Source of the DNA: Kluyvera genomosp. 1
GTDB taxonomy: Bacteria > Pseudomonadota > Gammaproteobacteria > Enterobacterales > Enterobacteriaceae
Assembly (NCBI RefSeq): GCF_001266615.1
Contig: NZ_LGHZ01000023.1
Coordinates: 1 to 64,000 of the forward strand
DNA length: 64,000 nucleotides
Direction: 5' to 3'
Position numbers and translations under genes: made by a program. Positions 57,094 through 64,000 of the stretch are shown here, in pieces (within the stretch, counting starts at the first letter, position 1; every line of letters starts with the position of its first letter). The notes beneath the pieces were generated by a model that was not told the origin of the DNA, did not search any database, and was given only the letters and a program-made list of their open reading frames with translations.

Positions 57094-57405
57094 TTAAAAT
57101 ACAACAATGCCTTTGACTGGTGCGCCCGCACTGCGGATTTCGCCACTACCGTATGAAGTTACTTTTCCGTTCTCAAAGGTAACGTAGTAATCACCCTTAT
57201 CCCATCCCCAGCCAGATACCAACCGGTTGCTGTACTGAATTTGTTCGGTACTTCCTTTAACTGAATCACCGTCTGGCGTTCCCAACAAATCAATAACCTG
57301 CTGTTTGGTCATACCAACCTGAACATTGTGAATTTTCTCGCCAGTGGTACATCCCGCTAACATTGCAACGACGCAGCCAATCATCACCAGTTTTTTTAAA
57401 TACAT
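57094..57405 (-). CDS. Small BamE/SmpA-like lipoprotein
   Basis: 103 residues with a lipoprotein signal peptide and lipobox LAGC (lipid-modified Cys19). The mature part, VQVGMTKQQVIDLLGTPDGD...YYVTFENGKVTSYG, has the beta-alpha layout of the SmpA/OmlA/BamE domain. The residue after Cys is Thr, not Asp, so outer-membrane sorting is expected. It is a paralogue-type protein, not BamE itself. Function unknown. Confidence 0.8.
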   Translation of the reverse strand: MYLKKLVMIGCVVAMLAGCTTGEKIHNVQVGMTKQQVIDLLGTPDGDSVKGSTEQIQYSNRLVSGWGWDKGDYYVTFENGKVTSYGSGEIRSAGAPVKGIVVF

Positions 57406-57562
57406 TTTTAATTCTCAATGGATTACGAGCAGTTATTATTTTCGAATTCTCTTTATTCAATATTGATCACACGCCAAAGTATGCACTGATTGTACCTGGT
57501 ATTTGTTGGTATCTGGCGAGTCGATAGCACTCACTTGAGCTGTATCGATATCAGGACTGGTG

Positions 57563-58168
57563 TTAAGCAACGGGTTTTTTCAATCGTCTGCTGTAACCTG
57601 ACTCGTCAGCAATCTCCAGTCGTTTCGCCTCTGCCATGGCTTTACTCCGCATCGCGGAAAGCAAAGGTTTAAAGGCGTGGGCGTTCCCCTGGATATTTAA
57701 TGGTAACGCGATGCTGCTTATCAGGCTTTCTTCCAGAACCCAGGGCTCATTGTGCGCAACCCAATGCACTTTCGCGTTTTGTTCCATCCAGCTATCCAGC
57801 CATTGTTCTCCGGCATGTGTGAAGGTGGTTCTGGTTCCTGAGCCGACGCGGCGAAGGGGGAAATGGCTTTCTGCCGCAAGTAAGATCCCGAGTGTTCGCC
57901 GAAGCGTTGAACCCTCAGCATTACCGCTGTAATGGGTTTTGATACGTGTTTTGAGATTGGCTTTGCTGTTGGGTTTGCCCTTTTTATCGGGTGAGATACC
58001 GACATAAAGTAGGGTATAGCCATCTTTTTCAATACATTCATCGGTTGGCACACCGCCAGGTATCTCTTTAAACCACCAAAAGTACACACCATTTGTCGCA
58101 GGAACGGGTGTTAGCCTGCTCATTACCTCTGCTCTGCCATAGGTTTTTTCAGGGTAAAACGCAAACAT
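57563..58168 (-). CDS. GIY-YIG nuclease-like protein
   Basis: 201-residue protein. N-terminal NGVYFWWF and YTLLYVGIS correspond to the GIY and YIG strands, followed by NLKTRIKTHYSGN (catalytic Arg region) and later VLEESLI, which could supply the catalytic Glu. Stand-alone proteins of this type are common in enterobacterial accessory DNA; target and role are unknown. Start at 58168 after GAGGAT. Confidence 0.75.
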   Translation of the reverse strand: MFAFYPEKTYGRAEVMSRLTPVPATNGVYFWWFKEIPGGVPTDECIEKDGYTLLYVGISPDKKGKPNSKANLKTRIKTHYSGNAEGSTLRRTLGILLAAESHFPLRRVGSGTRTTFTHAGEQWLDSWMEQNAKVHWVAHNEPWVLEESLISSIALPLNIQGNAHAFKPLLSAMRSKAMAEAKRLEIADESGYSRRLKKPVA

Positions 58169-58348
58169 ACCTAATCCTCACTATCACTGTTTGTTTGATT
58201 TTATTCGATAGATGAGGGGAATGTCATATCTCAAATGCGTGTATGGAGTGAATGTTTAAAGTCAGGTTTAGCAGGGAGATGGATGCTTTATTACGGAGTT
58301 TAGAGGGGAGATCTGGCTGGCTGATTCGAACAGTTCTGAATTTTAGGC

Positions 58349-58431
58349 AACAAAAAACCCATCAACCTTGAACCAAAGATGGCGGGGTTGATGGGCTCCA
58401 CAAAATGGGGACATCAAAGAAAAGCAGTGGC
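58349..58431 (-). ncRNA. rybB: Small RNA RybB
   Basis: Hfq-dependent small RNA that down-regulates outer-membrane protein mRNAs during envelope stress. The 5' seed GCCACTGCTTTTCTTTG is identical to E. coli RybB, the central GATGTCCCCATTTTGTGGAG is conserved, and the 3' CATCAACC...GGTTGATG hairpin with its T-tract is the terminator/Hfq site. About 83 nt. It sits between rcdA and ybjL as in E. coli, though with accessory genes inserted before it. Confidence 0.97.
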
Positions 58432-58437
58432 ACTAAT

Positions 58438-58464
58438 TAAGACTTGCGCCCGGTCAAAAAGTTC
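58438..58464 (-). promoter_or_regulatory. Sigma-E promoter of rybB
   Basis: On the minus strand, GAACTT (58459-58464) and TCTTA (58438-58442) with a 16-bp spacer match the sigma-E pattern GGAACTT-N16-TCnnA, six bases before the RybB 5' end. Confidence 0.85.
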
Positions 58465-58513
58465 TGCGTTGCGCAAAATTATTTTTCTTTTCTTTGTTTT
58501 TCCCCGAGCAAGG

Positions 58514-60202
58514 CTAGCCGCCGAGCCCTGGCCAGATGATGATAATCAACGTACCGGCCAATGTTAACAATACGTTAGCGATAGCGTAGGTGCCTGCGTA
58601 GCCGAGCGCAGGAATGTTACTGCGCGCGGTGTCGCTGATAATTTCCATGGCCGGTGCGCAGGTACGTGCCCCCATAATCGCCCCGAACAGCAGTGCGCGG
58701 TTCATTCGCAGAATGTATGCACCGAACAAGAAGCAGATAACGACCGGGATCAGGCTGACGAACAATCCGGCGACCAGCATTTGCCCACCGACCACGCCGA
58801 GACCGTTACCGATGCCGCTACCGGCGCTCAGGCCAACGCCAGCCATAAACACCATCAGACCAAATTCTTTCACCATATTCAGCGCACCCTGCGGGATGTA
58901 ACCGAAAGTTGGGTGGTTGGCACGCAGGAAGCCCAGCATGATACCGGCGAACAGCAGGCCGGCTGCATTGCCGACGCCGAAATTGAAGTTGCTAAACTGG
59001 AAGGTGATCATGCCGATCATCAGGCCTACAATAAAGAAGGCGCAGAAAGCCAGAAGGTCGGTCACCTGGCTGTGGATCGAGACGAAGCCGATGCGGTCGG
59101 CGACGGTTTTCACGCGGCGCGCGTCGCCGCTCACCTGCAGTACGTCACCTTTGTTGAGCACAATGTTGTCGTCAATCGGCATCTCAATCTGGCTGCGAAT
59201 CACGCGGTTCAGGAAGCAACCGTGGTCGGTCAGCTTCAGCTGCGCCAGGCGGCGGCCAACAACATTGTGGTTTTTGACCACAATCTCTTCGGTGACGATA
59301 CGCATATCCAGCAGATCGCGGTCGAAAACCTCTTTACCGTTACGGAAGCTTGGGTCGAGGCGCGCATGTGCGTCCGGATAGCCTACCAGCGAAATCTCAT
59401 CGCCCATTTGCAGCACCGCGTCGCCGTCTGGGTTGGCAAGGATACCGTTACGACGGATACGTTCGATATAGCACCCGGTCTGGCGATAGATGCCCAGCTC
59501 GCGCAGATTTTTACCGTCGGCCCAGGCCACCAGTTCCGGGCCAACGCGATAGGCGCGGATCACCGGCAGATAGACTTTACGATTGGTGTCGGTGTCCAGA
59601 CCGCGCTCGCGCGCGATTTGCTGGGCGCTGGTTTGCAGATCCTGATGCTGGAACTTAGGCATATAACGCGCGGCAACAATCAGGCTAACCAGACCAATCA
59701 GGTATGTTAATGCATAACCGAGGCTGAGGTGATCCTGCGCCTGCGCTAGCAGACCGGCTTCCATGCCTGAGTGGCGTAGCGTATCGCCCGCGCCAACCAG
59801 CACCGGGGTCGATGTCATCGAGCCTGCCAGCAAACCGGCCGTCAGACCGATATCCCAGCCAAATAGCTTACCGAGTCCGAGGGCAATCAGCAGCGCACTG
59901 CCAACCATCACCAGACCGAGCATCAGATAATTCTTGCCGTCGCGGAAGAAAATAGAAAAAAAGTTGGGTCCTGCTTCTACGCCGACGCAAAAAATAAACA
60001 GCATAAAGCCCAGGTTAAGGGCTTCGGTGTTAATACTGAAGTGTTGCTGCCCTAATAAGAGAGAAACCACTAAAACGCCAATGGAATTACCAAGTTGGAT
60101 AGAGCCCAGACGTAATTTACCGAGGCAAAGCCCCAGCGCTAATACCACGAATAATAACAGGATGTAATTCCCGTTTAACAAATCTGCGACGTTTATATTC
60201 AC
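58514..60202 (-). CDS. ybjL: Putative transporter YbjL (AAE family)
   Basis: 562-residue inner-membrane protein of the aspartate:alanine exchanger family: two membrane halves flanking two cytosolic TrkA-C domains (around residues 210-370). [14 protein letters not shown] and [11 protein letters not shown]-like [15 protein letters not shown] are the duplicated membrane signatures. Substrate unknown. GTG start at 60202 matches E. coli YbjL (561 aa). Confidence 0.94.
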   Translation of the reverse strand: MNINVADLLNGNYILLLFVVLALGLCLGKLRLGSIQLGNSIGVLVVSLLLGQQHFSINTEALNLGFMLFIFCVGVEAGPNFFSIFFRDGKNYLMLGLVMVGSALLIALGLGKLFGWDIGLTAGLLAGSMTSTPVLVGAGDTLRHSGMEAGLLAQAQDHLSLGYALTYLIGLVSLIVAARYMPKFQHQDLQTSAQQIARERGLDTDTNRKVYLPVIRAYRVGPELVAWADGKNLRELGIYRQTGCYIERIRRNGILANPDGDAVLQMGDEISLVGYPDAHARLDPSFRNGKEVFDRDLLDMRIVTEEIVVKNHNVVGRRLAQLKLTDHGCFLNRVIRSQIEMPIDDNIVLNKGDVLQVSGDARRVKTVADRIGFVSIHSQVTDLLAFCAFFIVGLMIGMITFQFSNFNFGVGNAAGLLFAGIMLGFLRANHPTFGYIPQGALNMVKEFGLMVFMAGVGLSAGSGIGNGLGVVGGQMLVAGLFVSLIPVVICFLFGAYILRMNRALLFGAIMGARTCAPAMEIISDTARSNIPALGYAGTYAIANVLLTLAGTLIIIIWPGLGG

Positions 60203-60477
60203 GGAGTCTAACTTATTGTTTACCAGTAACGTGTTGAAAGGAATGGCTATTTGGTCTACTGTTGACCAAGGGCTATGGCATGTGTGCTGCTATCCTGTAC
60301 CCGCAGAATAACCAGAAAATAGCGGACGATAGTTTAATCGTTCCTGGCAGCTACTGCTAGTAACAATCGCTTTTAGCACAGAAGTGTTTTGGCATGGAAA
60401 GCCAATGACTTTATCTGACTGGGCGTCTGAAAAGACGAAGTCTGGATTTCGATAGAGAGATTTTTCAGGAGAAGCGT

Positions 60478-60864
60478 GTGAAAAATGAACGCGGTTGGGC
60501 AGGTATAATTTGCTGCTTCATCTTATTTATTGTGGTTTTTTGTTCACTGGTTTTACAGGTGAAGGGCGCTTTTCGTGCATCCGGTACGCCTGAGCTGGGT
60601 TTGTTGTTTTTTTTGATTCCTGGCGTCGTTTCCAGCTTTATTTCCTCGCGCCGTCGGGTGATGCGTCCGCTGCTGGGTGCCATTCTGGCCGCACCATTGT
60701 GTCTGTTGATGACGCGCGTTTTCTTTATTAGCGATCGTTCATTGTGGCAGGAGATGGCGTGGTTATTCAGCGCTATCTTTTGGTGTGCGCTGGGGGCGCT
60801 GTGCTTTTTGTTCGTCAGTTCACTGTTGGGTGACAAACGCCGGGAAGGAAAACGCCCGCTGTAA
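60478..60864 (+). CDS. ybjM: Inner membrane protein YbjM
   Basis: 128-residue protein with about four transmembrane segments and Arg-rich loops (SSRRRVMRPLLG). Function unknown. GTG start at 60478 after AGGAG. Position between ybjL and grxA agrees with E. coli ybjM. Confidence 0.85.
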   Translation: MKNERGWAGIICCFILFIVVFCSLVLQVKGAFRASGTPELGLLFFLIPGVVSSFISSRRRVMRPLLGAILAAPLCLLMTRVFFISDRSLWQEMAWLFSAIFWCALGALCFLFVSSLLGDKRREGKRPL

Positions 60865-60873
60865 AAGCGGGCG
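60853..60873. terminator. Bidirectional terminator ybjM/grxA
   Basis: Stem CGCCCGCT/AGCGGGCG with TTTT on the minus strand after the grxA end; it overlaps the last codons of ybjM. Confidence 0.8.
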
Positions 60874-60885
60874 CTGGAATCGTTC

Positions 60886-61149
60886 TTAAGCAAACAGGCC
60901 GAGGTTTTCTTTCGCCCAGGCTTCAAAATCTGTACATCCGCCGATGTGCTGCTGATCGACAAAAATCTGTGGCACGGTTTCAACCGGTTTACCCACCGTT
61001 TTTTCCAGATCGGCTTTGGTGATGCCTTCCGCATGAATGTCGACGTAACGGTAGTTAAAATCGTCACGCTCCTGAGTCAGTTTCTCCGCCAGCTCTTTTG
61101 CACGAACACAGTAAGGGCAGCCAGGACGACCAAAAATAACGGTAAACAT
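60886..61149 (-). CDS. grxA: Glutaredoxin 1 GrxA
   Basis: 87-residue glutaredoxin with redox-active CPYC (Cys11, Cys14), TVPQIF cis-Pro loop and GGCTDFE glutathione site. Reduces ribonucleotide reductase and OxyR disulfides using glutathione; OxyR-induced in E. coli. Confidence 0.97.
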   Translation of the reverse strand: MFTVIFGRPGCPYCVRAKELAEKLTQERDDFNYRYVDIHAEGITKADLEKTVGKPVETVPQIFVDQQHIGGCTDFEAWAKENLGLFA

Positions 61150-61358
61150 ATGTCTCTCCTTAAACGAGCGGACTAATCAATGTGCCTCTCGGCGAATGGC
61201 GCTTATCATGCCGCGCGGTGGATAAAGGGGAAAGAAGGTTTTGCCTGTTATTACGATTCATCCAGGCTATGTTTGGCTAAATATTTTTTGCAGGCTTGCC
61301 GTTATACTCGTCGTCAATAGCGTAAGAAAATGCGGTACAGGTTCACTGGAGGAAAAGT

Positions 61359-61637
61359 ATGCGTTCGCTCGGAGCACTCCCGAAAAGCGTGTTGATACTC
61401 GAGGCGATTGGCATGGTTGTGCTGGCGGCAGCGTGGCTGTCGCTCAATCAATACGTCACATTGCCTGACCCTTTCGCCAGCCCGCTGGCGGCGGTGGTGA
61501 TGATTTTTGTGGGTATTGCGCTGATGCTGCCCGCCGCGGCGGTACTTTTCTGGGGCATTGCCCGTACGGTCGCCCCGCAGTTGATGAATCCTGACCTGCC
61601 GCGTAAAAAGGAAAATAAAGATGACACCGACCATTGA
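61359..61637 (+). CDS. ybjC: Membrane protein YbjC
   Basis: 92-residue protein with two transmembrane segments (about 12-30 and 42-68) and a charged C-terminus. Function unknown. Its end overlaps the nfsA start by 17 bases, so the two are co-translated as in E. coli. Confidence 0.9.
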   Translation: MRSLGALPKSVLILEAIGMVVLAAAWLSLNQYVTLPDPFASPLAAVVMIFVGIALMLPAAAVLFWGIARTVAPQLMNPDLPRKKENKDDTDH

Positions 61638-62343
61638 GGTTCTGCTTAACCATCGCTCCATTCGCCAGTTTACCGACGAACCTATTACCGACGAGCAGCG
61701 CAACGCGATCATCGCCAGCGCGCAGGCAACGTCAAGTTCCAGCTTTTTGCAGTGCACTTCCATCATCCGCATCACCGATAAAGCGATGCGTGCACAGTTG
61801 GTCGAGCTGACTGGCGGCCAGGCCCACGTGGCGCAAGCGGCTGAGTTTTGGGTGTTCTGCGCTGATTTTAACCGGCACCTGGAAATTTGCCCGGACGCAC
61901 AATTAGGGCTGGCTGAACAGCTGCTATTGGGCGTGGTGGATACATCGTTGATGGCGCAAAATGCGCTGACCGCGGCGGAGTCGCTGGGTCTTGGCGGCGT
62001 GTACATTGGCGGCCTGCGTAACAATATCCAGCAGGTCACGGATCTGCTCGGCTTGCCAAAACACGTCCTGCCGCTGTTTGGCCTGTGCCTCGGCTGGCCG
62101 GCCAGTCAGCCGGATCTCAAGCCACGTTTGCCGGCTACGCTGCTGGTTCATGAAAACCACTATCAGCCACTCGATAAGGCGGAGCTGGATCGCTATGACG
62201 AACAGCTGGCGCAATATTATCTGTCGCGCAGCACCAACGCGCGCCGGGATACCTGGAGCGACCATATTCGTCGTACGCTCATCAAAGAGAATCGGCCGTT
62301 TATTCTCGACTACCTGCATAAACAGGGATGGGCAACGTGCTGA
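61621..62343 (+). CDS. nfsA: Oxygen-insensitive NADPH nitroreductase NfsA
   Basis: 240-residue FMN enzyme that reduces nitroaromatics and quinones by two electrons with NADPH. NHRSIRQFTDEPI at the N-terminus, GLGGVYIGGLRN and LPLFGLCLGWP are family motifs. Loss of function gives nitrofurantoin resistance in relatives; this copy is intact. Confidence 0.96.
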   Translation: MTPTIEVLLNHRSIRQFTDEPITDEQRNAIIASAQATSSSSFLQCTSIIRITDKAMRAQLVELTGGQAHVAQAAEFWVFCADFNRHLEICPDAQLGLAEQLLLGVVDTSLMAQNALTAAESLGLGGVYIGGLRNNIQQVTDLLGLPKHVLPLFGLCLGWPASQPDLKPRLPATLLVHENHYQPLDKAELDRYDEQLAQYYLSRSTNARRDTWSDHIRRTLIKENRPFILDYLHKQGWATC

Positions 62344-62460
62344 TAGAGCACGGATAACCGGCGTAGCGAAAGCCTGAAATTGTGTTCGGGCGCATGCCGT
62401 CAGTTCAGTGGGCGCGGTATCATAAGTCGGCTTTTTTAAGGTCTTCTGGAGAGGTAAAGG

Positions 62461-63363
62461 GTGAAAATTGCCATTTTGTCCCGGGATGGAACGCTCTATT
62501 CGTGCAAGCGTCTGCGTGAGGCAGCCAAGCGCCGGGGGCATATTGTTGAAGTGCTCGATCCGCTTTCTTGCTACATGAACATTAACCCTGCGGCGTCGTC
62601 CATTCATTACAAAGGGCAGCAACTGCCGCACTTCGACGCAGTGATCCCGCGTATTGGTTCGGCGATTACCTACTATGGTATGGCTGCGCTGCGCCAGTTC
62701 GAAATGCTGGGAAGCTATCCGCTAAACGAATCGGTGGCCATTACCCGTGCCCGCGATAAGCTGCGTTCTTTGCAGCTGCTGGCGCGCCAGGGCATCGATC
62801 TTCCCGTCACCGGCATTGCCCATTCGCCGGACGATACCAGCGATCTTATCGATATGGTGGGTGGTGCACCGCTGGTGGTGAAACTGGTGGAAGGGACTCA
62901 GGGTATTGGCGTGGTACTGGCGGAAACGCGGCAGGCGGCGGAAAGCGTCGTGGATGCGTTTCGCGGCCTGAATGCCCATATCCTGGTTCAGGAGTACATC
63001 AAAGAAGCCAAAGGCTGTGATATCCGCTGTTTAGTTGTGGGGAATGAGGTCGTTGCGGCGATTGAACGGCGGGCAAAGGACGGCGATTTCCGCTCGAACC
63101 TGCATCGCGGCGGCGTGGCGACCGTCGCCAACATCACTCCAGCCGAGCGAGAAATCGCGGTGAAAGCCGCGCAAACGCTGGGGCTTGATGTGGCTGGCGT
63201 TGATATTTTACGCGCCAATCGCGGTCCGCTGGTAATGGAAGTAAACGCTTCACCGGGGCTGGAAGGGGTGGAAACCACCACCGGAGTCGATATTGCGGGC
63301 AAAATGATCGAGTGGATCGAGCGCCAGGCACACCCCGGCTTTTGCCTGAAAATCGGCGGATAG
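62461..63363 (+). CDS. rimK: Ribosomal protein S6 glutamate ligase RimK
   Basis: 300-residue ATP-grasp ligase that adds Glu residues to the C-terminus of ribosomal protein S6. [17 protein letters not shown] is the ATP-grasp lid, and [11 protein letters not shown] the metal site. GTG start at 62461 after GGAGAGG. 117 bases after nfsA. Confidence 0.96.
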   Translation: MKIAILSRDGTLYSCKRLREAAKRRGHIVEVLDPLSCYMNINPAASSIHYKGQQLPHFDAVIPRIGSAITYYGMAALRQFEMLGSYPLNESVAITRARDKLRSLQLLARQGIDLPVTGIAHSPDDTSDLIDMVGGAPLVVKLVEGTQGIGVVLAETRQAAESVVDAFRGLNAHILVQEYIKEAKGCDIRCLVVGNEVVAAIERRAKDGDFRSNLHRGGVATVANITPAEREIAVKAAQTLGLDVAGVDILRANRGPLVMEVNASPGLEGVETTTGVDIAGKMIEWIERQAHPGFCLKIGG

Positions 63364-63423
63364 TACGTCTATCGTGGTATGCACAGCCATTTTTGCGTAG
63401 ACTGTGCGCTAAAATCGTACTTA

Positions 63424-63453
63424 TACCGGGCCTGCGCCCGGTAGTTTGTTTTT
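63424..63453 (+). terminator. Intrinsic terminator after rimK
   Basis: Stem TACCGGGC/GCCCGGTA with a 4-base loop followed by GTTTGTTTTT, 61 bases past the rimK stop. Confidence 0.85.
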
Positions 63454-63490
63454 CTGAGTTGTTATTTTACTGCATGAGGTCATAGGCAAT

Positions 63491-63970
63491 ATGGATTCTC
63501 TCGTCGTCCCGAGTCTGGATACGTTACGTCAGTGGCTCGACGAAATGGGCATGAGCTTTTTTGAGTGCGACACCTGTCAGGCGCTGCACCTGCCGCATAT
63601 GCAAAATTTTGAAGGCATCTTCGATGCCAAAATCGATCTCATGGATAACGTCGTGCTGTTCTCCGCGTTGGCCGAGGTCAAACCTTCTGCGCTGCTGGCG
63701 CTGGGGGCCGATCTCTCGGCGATTAACGCCAGTTCGCTGACCGTAAAAGCGTTTCTCGATATGCAGGATGATAATCTGCCAAAACTGGTGGTTTGCCAGT
63801 CTTTATCCGCATCCGTTGGGGTGACGTTCGAACAGTTCGCCTCGTTTGTGCAGCAAAGTGAAGAGCAGGTCTCCATGGTGATTCTTGAGGCCTCCGCGCA
63901 CGACCTGCTGTACAAGGCCGAAGAGGCTGAACAGCCGCCGGAAGATATTCAATACCATTTTCTTCACTAA
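63491..63970 (+). CDS. ybjN: Sensory transduction-type regulator YbjN
   Basis: 159-residue cytosolic protein of the YbjN family (type III secretion chaperone-like fold). In E. coli it affects motility, stress tolerance and surface traits when overproduced; mechanism unknown. Nearly the same length as E. coli YbjN (158). Confidence 0.94.
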   Translation: MDSLVVPSLDTLRQWLDEMGMSFFECDTCQALHLPHMQNFEGIFDAKIDLMDNVVLFSALAEVKPSALLALGADLSAINASSLTVKAFLDMQDDNLPKLVVCQSLSASVGVTFEQFASFVQQSEEQVSMVILEASAHDLLYKAEEAEQPPEDIQYHFLH

Positions 63971-64000
63971 TCCAGCCCGCGAAATAGCGCAGTCACTGCC

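Overview
The window is chromosomal DNA from a gamma-proteobacterium of the Enterobacteriaceae. Its backbone follows the Escherichia coli gene order from ldtB (ybiS) to ybjN: ldtB, ybiT, ybiU, ybiV, ybiW, ybiY, fsaA, moeB, moeA, iaaA, gsiABCD, rimO, bssR, gstB, dacC, deoR, ybjG, mdfA, ybjI, ybjJ, rcdA, rybB, ybjL, ybjM, grxA, ybjC, nfsA, rimK, ybjN. Protein divergence from E. coli and the inserted sugar clusters point to an Enterobacter/Lelliottia/Klebsiella-type relative; I cannot name the genus from sequence alone. The first 59 bases are not genomic: they are Illumina Nextera transposase adapter, one full copy and one partial copy, so the window starts at a contig end that cuts ldtB.

Four accessory blocks interrupt the backbone. 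(1) 2.6-8.5 kb, between ybiT and ybiU: two small unknown ORFs, a GH31 alpha-glycosidase, an MFS anion symporter and a divergent LacI-family regulator. (2) 25.7-34.2 kb, between bssR and gstB, where E. coli has yliI. It holds a lac-like unit (LacI-like repressor, LacY-type permease, GH42 beta-galactosidase) with lac-type operators and CRP sites, followed by a second sugar unit (GH5-like hydrolase, an orphan periplasmic binding protein, a third LacI-family regulator). (3) 37.0-51.3 kb, between deoR and ybjG: a 14-kb carbohydrate island with two fructose-family PTS systems, an orphan GatZ/KbaZ-type protein, transaldolase, transketolase, a HAD phosphatase, a PHP-family phosphatase and an AraC-type regulator. 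(4) 56.4-58.2 kb, between rcdA and rybB: a GFA-like protein, a small lipoprotein and a GIY-YIG nuclease-like protein.

The backbone covers cell-envelope maintenance (LdtB, DacC, YbjG), ribosome-associated functions (YbiT, RimO, RimK), molybdenum cofactor synthesis (MoeA, MoeB), glutathione and isoaspartyl peptide use (IaaA, GsiABCD), a glycyl-radical enzyme with its activase (YbiW, YbiY) beside fructose-6-phosphate aldolase, drug efflux (MdfA) and redox functions (GrxA, NfsA). The sigma-E-dependent small RNA RybB is intact with its promoter.

The most unusual content is the PTS island. One of its two multiphosphoryl-transfer proteins has a complete HPr-EI-EIIA layout. The other has lost exactly the PEP-binding half of Enzyme I but keeps all three phospho-histidines. 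An AraC-type regulator gene lies inside the second PTS operon, both PTS promoters carry similar CRP-like sites, and a 119-bp element closed by a 12-bp inverted repeat lies between the transketolase and phosphatase genes. A second notable signal is a palindrome (CTTTC-N4-GAAAG) found upstream of ybiU, ybiV and between ybiY and fsaA, which suggests these poorly understood genes form one regulon.
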